Assembly (NCBI RefSeq): GCF_910592395.1
Contig: NC_088322.1
Span: 9,049,431-9,113,430 of the forward strand
Direction of reading: 5' to 3'
Source of the DNA: Lineus longissimus
Taxonomy: Eukaryota; Nemertea; Pilidiophora; Heteronemertea; Lineidae
DNA: 64,000 nt
Of this stretch, positions 51,555 to 60,982 are shown in pieces (within the stretch, counting starts at the first letter, position 1; each line of letters starts with the position of its first letter). A model generated the notes under the pieces. That model ran no database searches and had not been told where the DNA came from. It was given only the letters and a program-made list of their open reading frames with translations. The position numbers and the translations under genes are program-made.

Positions 51555-53036
51555 TCGATGCCCACTGGTGCTTCTTCAATTGGTTTGCAAGAAACATTCA
51601 ATTCATTCCCTATCTTTTATGTCTCTAAATCAATATAATGCCAAATTCAAAATAGCCTTCTGCAATGTTTGTTTCCAGCTTTGTCTATGGGTGTCGAATT
51701 CCCGTTTGATAAAATCTCATCTTGCATGTTGGAGTAGCTCCGAACGACGGTTGAAAACGATCATAAACACATTCGTAGGTTCTGAAATTACATCATCTCA
51801 TGACATCTGCGACATCGTGTTACACATTTTCTACCAGTTACGTCTTTTGTGTATCATATCAACCTTGTTCCAAGGTGTTCATCCCATATGTCATTACACG
51901 TATGATGTATGGTAAAAACGACACTGGGTGTGAGGTTGGATGTAGAAATGCGTAATATAAAACCAAAACATGCACAATTCTCGAATTCATCTCCTTTATT
52001 ATTCCTCAGGCGGATAGTATTCAGGATCAGGTACCGATTCCTTACTCGTTCTTTCGGAGACAATGCGACATATTGACACTATTGACTTACATTTTCACGG
52101 GATCGTGTAATAAACTGAGATAGATAATCTATGAAATGTGACGACGCGTACACAATATATCAAATGATTCTCACGGTTCTTGTTACGTGCGGGAAATTGT
52201 TACGCTTGTCGTTGCCTGAATCATGAGTCATAATTTAACTATGCAAATTACCACAATTGAACTCGTATACTAATACTGCATAATCATCTCCTTTACTGCT
52301 GCATCTCCATGTACTGTACGACATTTACTGCTGTTTTGTTCATGACTAATTGAGGTCTAAGATCACTTTGGCAACAACTTATCCATGCTTGCTTCGAGTA
52401 TTAAAAATAGCGTCGCATAATCCCAGGAATATATTTATGGATACGACGGAGATATTGCCAAGGACGTATTTGTATATATCGGACATAAAACTGTGTTAAC
52501 GATGGTAATTTATGCGTACGGAGTGTTATTTGTTTCTTATGCATAGGAGCAGCGATTAATCTCCGAAGTGACTGAGGGAGTCTTAATTTCTTAGGGATTA
52601 TCATTGACGGAGATCAGTGTAGTAGGAAACATCAAATAATTAGGAATTATCACAGACTAATTGGATACGTTTTTATCTAACTGATGAAGTTTTTAATGAT
52701 GCTTAGCATTTTTTGCAACAAGTGAATCACTGCGCTGGGAGCATTTTTATAGGAAACAGCAAATATCGAAGAATATAAAGGAAAAGGATTATGATTTTGA
52801 CAAGGAAGCTTTAATCATATATCACATAGGGAGAATCAACTATCATTGGTGAGTCAACCACCGAGTTGAAATTCGGACACCACACCAGAGGGTCTATCAA
52901 GAGTGCTATTGAAAATTGGCACCTTTTAGACAACATAGGAATTGTTTAGGTTTTTGTATCAAAGTTTGACGAATGGGTGCACACTTTTGAATGAAGTCGG
53001 ATTGTCTTTCTATGAGTTTCACACGGAGGACGCCCA

Positions 53037-53173
53037 ATGACTGAGAAAAATGCCCCAGTGATGAAAAATCATGCCAAAAGGATGCATATACGCCGAGACC
53101 GCCGTGATGGCGCCAATTCGATTCAAACGATCAAGGAAAGTATAAAGGAGAAAGCAGCCCCTGCTGGTGAGAG
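53037..53173 (+). CDS. PDE1: PDE1 putative alternative first coding exon (N-terminus)
   Basis: The exon has an ATG at 53037, 45 sense codons and two bases of a 46th, then GAGAG followed by GTAAGA, a strong donor in phase 2. The exon at 54938 starts in the matching phase, so splicing gives ...AGE-R-LRCILKRL with no frame break. An in-frame TGA at 53013 supports this as the first coding exon rather than an internal one. The peptide starts MTEKNAPVM, has a basic block (KRMHIRRDRR, about residues 14-23) and then a Lys/Glu-rich amphipathic stretch (IQTIKESIKEK, about 28-38) that leads into the conserved helix. In PDE1 proteins the isoform-specific first exon supplies the N-terminal half of calmodulin site 1; that role here is inferred. 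Vertebrate PDE1 N-termini show no obvious match, as expected for this variable part. The ATG context (CCA before ATG) is not ideal. The nearest upstream 300 bases show no TATA box I would defend. Confidence 0.75.
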
Positions 53174-54937
53174 GTAAGAAAACTACAGGAGTGAGAATAT
53201 ATTCGACTTCCTTGTCCCCCTTGGTGTTTGTGTTTGGTTATGTGAGCATTTGTCCGGTGCCTCTATATTTTGACCCCGATCAACATAAATCTTCGGTTTT
53301 CCCTCGGAAGGAGTGGGCATCCGTATTGCCTCCACAAGCTTCATGTTTATGATATGGGAACGGCACTTATACAATTAAACGTTTTCTTTCACTGCAGCAG
53401 AGTTGCCCTGACCCCCGTGCCTCTAGTTCTATGTCACATGTCAATTATTTACCCCTCAGCCCATAATGGCCAGAATTAGACTTAAGAATGTAGATTTCTA
53501 GCAACGATAAATTTAACGTTGTATTTGATAACGACTATTTACATAATTCAATGACGAATGTCAAAAACAGTATGTTGCAATTAACATGACGTCTAACAAT
53601 TCATTTCAGTGACCTACAATCCTTTCTACAAATATGACCAAATTTTCGTCAGTTCTAAAAGGCGTATTTGATCTCGTTGCTAGGGGGATTTACAAAGTGA
53701 TACAGAAAGGCCCCTGGAAAAGTCATCAATACACAGAAACGTGACATTTAAAGAGCTCACTTCTCGAGGCGATGCTTTGATAAATATTGATGAAATCAGA
53801 TTCAGTTTAAATTAGCAACTTGAAATCGATGAAAATTGATGCATCCCATTTCGTTTCGATTGATGTAGTACGAGTGTGGGCTTCACTTCCTTTGAGCTTG
53901 AATTTCAAAATATCGAATTTTAGTTTCTGATTTTGTTTTAATTGGTGAAGTTGTAAATGTGCGATATATACTATTGAAAATAAAAAGCTTTAAATGTTAC
54001 TGAATCATCTGTAAACTGACTTGGCTATCGTTTAAACCAAGAGTAAAATGTGAAGCATTTGGTATTTGTCTACTCTGCACATGGAGGAAATAGTTCTAGT
54101 TTCAAAAAGAGACAACGCTTTAAAAAAGTGTAATTTCATATACTGAAATGACCTCCTTAACTTTTGAAATGCCCATCACATGCGAGTACATAGTTGCAGA
54201 TCCAGAAATGTGAAAAGAATAAACTAATGGCCTAAATGTACAAGCTATGATGCTTTGGGTCCAGGTTTACCCGTCTTTTTTCAAAGATTACATCTTTTGC
54301 TCAGGGTCTGTTAGCAAAAGCAAATAAATCAGTCAGTGGATATCAATAAATACATGCTGCATCCAAATGTATTGATGGATAAGAAATGAATAAGCCCGTG
54401 ATAAATAAACACATGTCAATGAACACATCAAATTGATATGATATTCAGACCCCGAATTACACCAAAATTTTGTGTAAGAATTATTTGTGTCTCGTCTCAT
54501 TTCACCAGTTGCTTGCACCTAAAGCCGAAAACAAACTTCATCTTTTCAATTTATCCTCAAACGTTCACAGAAAATGCTATGTGCCTAGCCAGGATGTGTA
54601 TAAGTGTTCCATCCCTGGAAAACTCATTAGTATAAAGAACTCACTAAATCTGATACAGCATCATGTCATATCTTTTTCAGATACATTGTCAAGAAAGATA
54701 CGTCTGTCTAGATCAAGAACCTTTGACGTCAACAAACGTTGATGCAGCTGAGCGTTTGGCATTTAGTCCTCTGGTGATAAGTCCACTATCAACTTATTGA
54801 ATTTGCACTTGCATTTTCAGATTCAGATTTATTTTCAAACATCTCTTGGAAGCCTCGATACCGAGGGAATGACTACTCAGCATATCTAAATTTCATATTT
54901 CACAAAACTCATCAAAACTCCCATTGTATCTCTTCAG

Positions 54938-55051
54938 ATTGCGATGTATCCTCAAACGGTTACAGAAAGATGATATTTCAAAAGAGGATTTAATTAAAAA
55001 CTTGGAATACGCCGCCTCAGTGTTAGAAACGGTATATATCGACGAAACAAG
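54938..55051 (+). CDS. PDE1: PDE1 internal exon: N-terminal regulatory / calmodulin-site segment
   Basis: This exon encodes part of the N-terminal regulatory region of a PDE1-type phosphodiesterase, a cytosolic enzyme that hydrolyses cAMP and cGMP when Ca2+/calmodulin binds. The intron ends in a pyrimidine-rich TATCTCTTCAG; the exon begins with the third base of a codon (phase 2), runs 37 full codons and ends ACAAG before GTACGT (phase 2 again, 114 nt). The translation contains LRCILKRLQ, NLEYAASVLE and VYIDETR. These match the order and spacing of the conserved vertebrate PDE1 segment (LRCLVKQLE ... NIEYAASVLE ... VYIDETR), which follows or overlaps the first calmodulin-binding helix. Other frames have stops. 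The next expected block (LLDTEDEL-like, then the second calmodulin site and the HD catalytic domain) was not found before the window ends, so the gene continues to the right. The family assignment is recognised from the motif; paralogue number and substrate preference cannot be told. Confidence 0.9.
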
Positions 55052-55623
55052 GTACGTATGGGTCATGTGACCTTCTAATTTACATGTCCCTCTCTTTCAG
55101 TGCTTTTTGAATGTATCGGGCAGACCATTTTGATTTTGAAGGGTTAACATTGGTTTTAGAGGGGAAAACCTTTTCGATTTTTTTCTGTGTTTATGAAAGT
55201 TATCAACTACACTACTAATGAACATGTAACAAAAGTTTTGGAGAAAACAAATCTTAGAGATTTTAGGAAATTTGAGGGATTTTGTACATACAAACATATT
55301 CTTGTTTTGTCTGCATTATTGAAATCTCCATAAACTTTACCGAAAACACCTGAGATTATTGGTCTGCTGATCGTGATAGGGGAACAAAAAGACAATAGTA
55401 CCACCCGCGGTCAGAATGGTCGGTCCTTGCTCTGTTCTTCGACAAACGTCCGGTAAAGTTCAAACTGTCCCATATTCTCTGAAATTTTAAAGTGAGTTGA
55501 TCGTTTTCTAAATTTCACTTCTTTTGGTGTATTGTTTGCCTGTTCAACCAGCTTAAGCATGCCCTCTTCACACTCTTCACTACAAAGACGGTGGAAGATG
55601 AAGACCAATCATTGATTTCCTCA

Positions 55624-55765
55624 GAACGGAATCTAAGTTTCTCAAAACAGGAACCTCGTTTTCTCCAGTGAAACATTTATCTGAATGGAACTTGATTTTC
55701 GCTGACAGGAACCTGAATTGCTCAGAAATAACCTGATTTTTCTTGGTACAGAACCTGATTTTCTT
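55624..55765. repeat. ~21-bp degenerate minisatellite
   Basis: GGAACCTGATTTTCT variants occur with anchors near 55629, 55651, 55688, 55709, 55729 and 55751; most spacings are 20-22 nt. Confidence 0.5.
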
Positions 55766-56589
55766 CTAGAACTGTATGAGAGCATGGTCGTCTCAAATCT
55801 CGTATTTTGCTAATCATTTTGGGAGAAAACCTAAGAGCCCAATGCAGTGTTGAATTTCAGCTTTTAAAGTATACGGTGAGATAAATGTTCTGAACATTCA
55901 CACTTTATGGCCAGTTTGAATTTTACCTAGAAGAGTCGAATTCATTTTTTTAAATGAAAATGTAAAATTATTTTTTTGAATTCCAAAAAAATCGAGAAGT
56001 TTTTTAGGACAATTGTGGACAAAGGTTTGATCACATAGTGAGACGTGTTAATATCGCACTCTTATCGTCTTCCACTTTCTGGCCTATCCAGTGTTCTCCT
56101 TGTCACATTTTTAAAGTGTGGCGAGACCACAAACTACAAAATATACCAGCTGCCACAAAAACAAATATGCGTAGTGTTGTAACAATGGCTGTTAGGGTTG
56201 GAACATACTACTTCTTCTTTTTGCCCGGCGGCTGATATTATTTTGGGTCGCGTTGGTGGTAAATGTTCAACCCACTCCAGACCTCTAAAAATGTACACGG
56301 AGAACTCTGCTTTCATGAACTTTAATCAATTCACTTTGTATGATATTTAGTTCGTCTCAGACAATTTTGGAAAATGTTACCACTTTTTGAAAAGTCTTTC
56401 TCGTGATAAAATTATCTTCTCTAATATCATCGGTTCACTTTCCTAGTAACGTTATTTAGATTTCCGGTTGTATGTAGCACCAAAATAACCAAGTAAGTCT
56501 TTTGGGGAGTCAAAAGTGATCGTCAGACATTCTCGTGAACGACCTCTTTGTACAGATTGCTATAGCACAGACATGACATTTCTTATCTT

Positions 56590-56683
56590 GGATCAAAAGA
56601 ACAATATACCTCGAAAGAGATTCGAACCCACGACCTCTCTACTCGGGATTCTTGCACTTGATTATTAACCTCACCTCTATGAA
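56590..56683 (-). mobile_element. Second tRNA-like head, opposite orientation
   Basis: On the minus strand GTGGGTTCGAATCTC is a good B-box and the preceding 60 nt could hold a decayed A-box. It abuts the plus-strand SINE head at 56684, giving a head-to-head pair. Without the A-box the call is weak. Confidence 0.3.
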
Positions 56684-56880
56684 GCCACTGTGGTCTAGTG
56701 ACTGAGACTCTCGGCTGCCAAGAGATCCCTGGTTCGAACCCAACAGTTGGTGTGTGACTCATCTAGGCAGGTCTTTGTCTAACTTCATTTACTCCAAAAG
56801 ATCTGTGTACGTTTTTATCTCATCGGAGATGCTAGCAGCATCTTTAGATACGGCCAAGGTGAAAGGAATATGACTCTCTG
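56684..56880 (+). mobile_element. tRNA-Gly-like SINE head and body
   Basis: TGGTCTAGTGAC and CTGGTTCGAACCC are A- and B-box matches about 33 nt apart, with CTCGGCTGCCAAGAG in the anticodon-arm position, similar to glycine tRNA (GCC). The acceptor stem does not pair well (GCCACTG against CAGTTGG), so this is a SINE head rather than a working tRNA gene. The end of the body is not defined. Confidence 0.5.
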
Positions 56881-57654
56881 ACTTGGTCAACGACCCCGAC
56901 CACTGTCATAGCAACGCAGCCTCCCTAATGGGCTTACCAGGAAAGTGATATGTTCCTTTTGTTCGGGGGCGATACCGACAAAACCCTGTTGCATTTTCGG
57001 TGGATTGATGGCTTTCTAAGGCAATGTCAAATCCGATCTGAGCATTGGATAGACTGAGGTATGGAAGTGTCAGAAGTAACATCTTTTGTATCGAGATGAT
57101 TACATAGAAGATTTCCATCCTCACCCCATGATTACAAAGGATTAATTTTGACCATCTTGAACTTTTGAGTCATCATATGACATAAAGAAGAAAGAAGTTC
57201 TCCTCCAGGTGTTATGCTAATGAAGGCTATAATTGTACTCGGACTTTAATTGTAACGTCGCACCTTGACTGTGATATCATGAGAAGATATTTTATAATCT
57301 CAGACACATTTCAAAAAGCGGTGTAAAATTTTCCAAAATGGTTCAACACTCTTTTACAGTTTCTTCTATGAGCACAAATGCATCTTATGTTTGTGGTTCG
57401 CGTCATATCTATACAGTGTTGGTTAATCAGAAATACTTGACGGCGATGTTCAACTGCATAAAGTACTCTTGCGACACAACTCATGGTAGCTAGAGTTTAA
57501 ACAGTCCTTATTTACATAATCACGGAGTTAGAAATTAGGTGCTTTTGCCAAAGGGTGAAATGCTGGTCTTTCGTTTGGAATCAGAGTTGGAATAGGCTGT
57601 TATCAGCTAAATGGACAATATGCTTAAAATTAAAAGGAGTTTTTTTCATTTCAT

Positions 57655-57700
57655 CGAAAAACCGTACGGGGTGCATATTTGTGTAGGCCGAAAAACCTTT
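57655..57700. repeat. Single arm of the 58.6-kb foldback family
   Basis: CGAAAAACCGTACGGGGTGC then ATATTTGTGTAGGCCGAAAAACC is similar to the right arm, and inverse to the left arm, of the element at 58573-58704. Confidence 0.4.
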
Positions 57701-58572
57701 TCAAAAGCTTAATTTCTTAGAGTCTGGATTGCAGAATATGACATGATGAGGGTCCGAAGCGGTAAATATGAAAACATCGGGTAATTCTTAGGCAAATCTT
57801 GATAAGGGACTGAGGTGGTACAATTGATGATATTGGCAAATTCTTAGGCAAATTGTTGCAAATTGTTGCAAATTCTTATGCAGAGCTTTAGACTTTAGTG
57901 AAAATTGGCAGTAATTGTGGATTTTTCGGTTGCTTAAAATGTGGTTTTGACACTTCCGCACTTGCACATCTCCGTTTACAGTACTTATGATTGCAACACT
58001 GAGTATAGATGGCGCTGTAGTTGTCAGAGCATGTCAGCAAGAATGAACTGGCTTGTGATTGGCTGGCACGAATCATCTCAACTCTGCACGCTGCACGAGT
58101 GATTGCCACCCTGCGTTGCACTCTCCGTCTGTTACGAAGAATGCCTGTCCGTCCGTTCAGAGTGCTCTGTTTAATGCAGAATGTGCTTTTTTACTATTTC
58201 GTTGATTTGATTATGAATTCCGGGTTAAAAACTTTGAATGATCTAGATCTAGCTTTTACACATTTTCTCGCCTCATCTTTCAACTTCTATCTAAAAATTG
58301 TCATTTTTGTTGATTCCTAGTGTGCGGGTGAGGGTGTGATAGTATAAAGACTTTGCTGGGTTGATTTTGTGTCATAAAGAATTGCTTTGGCTTGAATACA
58401 GGTACAAAGATAACGCAGCACTAAGATTAGGTTAAGTGTATACTTGGAATGTATTGACTATGTTGGGGCTTTACGGAATTGAATAGCCACACTGGTATTG
58501 AAAATGAAGTTTAAACACACAGTTCTAGAAATTAAAGTTTTTGAGCTTTTGAAAAAAGCTTTAAAATTTTTT

Positions 58573-58704
58573 GGCCAACAGAAATATGCACCCCCTAGTG
58601 GGTTTTTTTGTTGGTTAAATGCGAAACCCCTTGAGATCCTGAAAAACCACTCACTCTTTTAACTAAGCCGAAAAACCCCTATAGATGCATCCAGTTTGTG
58701 TTGG
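58573..58704. mobile_element. Foldback element with GAAAAACC/TGCA arms
   Basis: The left arm from GGCCAACAGAAATATGCACC is the approximate inverse of the right arm ending GATGCATCCAGTTTGTG/TTGG. A related single arm (GTACGGGGTGCATATTTGTG) lies at 57655-57700 in direct orientation. This suggests a short inverted-repeat transposon family in this intron. Confidence 0.45.
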
Positions 58705-59141
58705 TGAAAAACCATGTTAAAGGTTTTCAAAGGCTGAAAATCCTTAATTTTGTAGCGTGTGCCCCTCAATATTTCTATCATGACTATACCCTGGCTTTTC
58801 TCATACTCATGCTCTATCATGCTGGAAGATACCATTTAGACTATGATATATTTTCCTTGGGGTTGATTAATGTTCGAGAGCAAAATGTATTTGAATAAAT
58901 GTGTTTTCCCAGCATGCATCTCACCCAGCACTGACTGTTCTATTGCACCTTTACTTGTAGACCAATCACATACGACCGTCTTTAGGTCAAAGGTCAACCT
59001 CTATTGTTCTTAGAGCCCACTGGTGCATGCCATCCCATCGTGGACTGAGGGTTAAAAAAGATCATATTAAAGAAAGTATTTGAATTTGCCCCAAACATGC
59101 AGTACATGTAGCAAACCCCTATGAGATTATTTCATTGTAAC

Positions 59142-59272
59142 CATTTTAACCATGGCAATTCTCAGTTTACCATGGTAAACACTGCATTTTACCCTCGCAT
59201 TATTCATAAGAACAATAAGAATTAGAGTCGACTGTGGTAAAATTTGTAAATTGCGTTTACCATGGTTAAATG
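59142..59272. mobile_element. Small foldback/MITE with CCATGG-centred ends
   Basis: The left end CATTTTAACCATGG and the reverse complement of the right end CATTTAACCATGG are near identical. Inside is a perfect 16-bp palindrome GTTTACCATGGTAAAC (59165-59180). It lies about 175 nt upstream of the exon candidate at 59447. Confidence 0.5.
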
Positions 59273-59446
59273 ATGATGGTAAAATACTGTGAAGACGCTA
59301 TTAAGCCGGTTTTGGTGCGTGTATTTCAGGCGTCCTTCAACCGGCTAAATAACCACTACACGTTATATCTTTACCACAATGAAAAGCTACATGTATATGT
59401 AGGGATGATTTATTTTTGGGGGGGAAATGAAGCCCCCTCCCTTCAG

Positions 59447-59659
59447 TCCGATGGGTAATGCTATGTCTTACAATGCTTGTTGTCTATCCAGAGAGGGTCC
59501 GCATGTTAGCCTAACTGACAGCGCTTTTGACGAGTCGTCGAAAGAGGAAGAATCACCGGTCAACCCTGGGGACGGGGTTGACGACAACAAACCTATCGGT
59601 CTTTCCCGTGTGACGTTACGTATCGTCACGCCAAAGAATCACCCCACGACACGGAGAAG
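59447..59659 (+). CDS. Candidate coding exon with MGNAMS...CC motif (cassette or alternative first exon of PDE1)
   Basis: A strong acceptor (CCCCCTCCCTTCAG) precedes an open frame that starts in phase 2: SPMGNAMSYNACCLSREG, then an acidic Ser/Glu-rich stretch (DSAFDESSKEEESP) and a basic end (PTTRR). The best place to stop is a weak donor, AGAAG before GTTTCG, which is also phase 2; this makes 213 nt, a multiple of three. Codon quality drops after this point and the frame closes at 59729. As a cassette it would insert 71 residues right after the VYIDET codons of the 54938 exon. As a first exon, the ATG at 59451 would give MGNAMS, a good N-myristoylation pattern, followed by a Cys pair at residues 10-11 that could be palmitoylated. 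No homology is recognised. The weak donor is the main doubt. Confidence 0.42.
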
Positions 59660-60939
59660 GTTTCGAAGAGTTTATATTGCTTGGCATTATAGTTCACCCC
59701 CATGTCGACACCTCAGTTCTTCAGTTTAGGTTATGATCTCGTGGTTGGAGTCATCTTTTGCTTGCTGTGAATTACGAGACATTCTGATGTGAAAGAGACA
59801 TTATGCCCCCAAATAGAAAGTCCTAAAATGTTTGATCATTGTGAGCTAGTGGCCTTGTGCCATTTTGTTTCCATAGCCATGCCCCGAATCTGCCATGGAA
59901 AGTATCAAATAGGTGCCGGGAGACTAATTTACATGTACTTTAACAAGAAGATATTCTAACTGAGTGCAAACTAGTACTTGCAACTTTGCACATCAGATTT
60001 AGTGTGTCTGTAATTCACTCCCAGCATGCAACAGGAGGCTCTCAACCAATGAGATTGTGTAGCAATTCCAATTGGTTGATTGGTTGTAGTCGCCTGTGTT
60101 ACCCAACATTTGATTGGTTCATTTCACTTTTGTCCACATTGTTTACCTAATTTGGATATTTAAATTTTGCGCAGAGGGATTTAACTTGATTTGTTTCAGC
60201 GGGTTAGAGAATGTGTTGTTTCCAATACAAATTACATGTGACTGTGTTACCCGTTAATAATAAATGGTGATTTCGATATTTCCGTGAACTATACCTTTTT
60301 TAATTTTTTAATTTTTTAATGCAAAATTATAATATCTTTTAACCTTGCAAAAGCTGGAAGGTGTCATTCCTACTGCGAAAGGTCTTTCTCGGTATAGCAA
60401 AACTATGAATGATAAACGGATGAGTTTTTCCTATATAAGTCCAGTTGTTCCGGATTTTTTCAAATTTGCAAAATATTTTTTTAAGTTACTTGATACCAAG
60501 AATCAAGACTTGTCTTTATAACTTCTTGATGATGATATAATAGCAAAGAATCAAACTTTGCCAAAAGAATTAGAAATTTACCAACTTTTACAAAGAAATT
60601 CGAAATCATTATACCTAATACTTTCATTATGTTTCATCAACCTGTCTCTATCCCTTCAGTCACTAACATCAATTCATCGCTAATTTTGTTGTAATTTTTC
60701 AGACCTGGTCTCCCAAGTGACCCTGTCTTTTATGTCGCTGACCGTCAGCACACCTCAGTTTTGTCCGTTTATTTTCAACAGTAATTATTTTTTGTTCACC
60801 TTATGTTAATTACTATCAAGGTTAAGATGCACCTACATGTACATGTTTCACACAAATATGTAATACTTTGTTAAACTGAATTTTGAAAATCAATGGCATT
60901 TGAAAAAGTTGTGAACTGATTCTTGCTAATGGGGAGGTA

Positions 60940-60951
60940 GGGGGGGGGGGG
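60940..60951. repeat. Poly-G tract (12 nt)
   Basis: Uninterrupted G run preceded by GGGGAGGTA. Confidence 0.8.
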
Positions 60952-60974
60952 ATAGCACATTATAATCTGACTTA

Positions 60975-60982
60975 TGACGTCA
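60975..60982. promoter_or_regulatory. Full CRE-like palindrome TGACGTCA
   Basis: Exact consensus followed by CCGCGCAG. No neighbouring exon is recognised. Confidence 0.2.

Larger units (their letters stand above)
27739..54937 (+). other. Inferred large intron before the PDE1 core exon
   Basis: Donor GTAGGA at 27739 and acceptor TATCTCTTCAG before 54938, both phase 2; about 27 kb. It contains the alternative first exon at 53037, most of the minisatellites, the 34.8-kb MITE and R2/R3 repeats. The stretches 35.1-38.9, 39.2-44.1 and 50.8-53.0 kb hold nothing I can name; 36830-37170 is GC-richer than its surroundings without a clear exon. Confidence 0.45.

Noticed and set aside
51445-51915. 156-codon open frame, plus strand
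   Set aside because: Runs through a 13-nt poly-C tract; no family match and biased toward random composition.
52700-52849. 50-codon frame ending at a strong GTGAGT donor in phase 2
   Set aside because: Joining its last TG to the A of the 54938 exon would create a TGA stop, and it has no ATG.
58021-58320. Frame containing CDWLARIISTL and LRCTLRLL, faintly like PDE1 'RDWLAST' and 'LRCILKRL'
   Set aside because: The words are not in PDE1 order, the neighbouring conserved residues are missing, and there are no matching splice sites.
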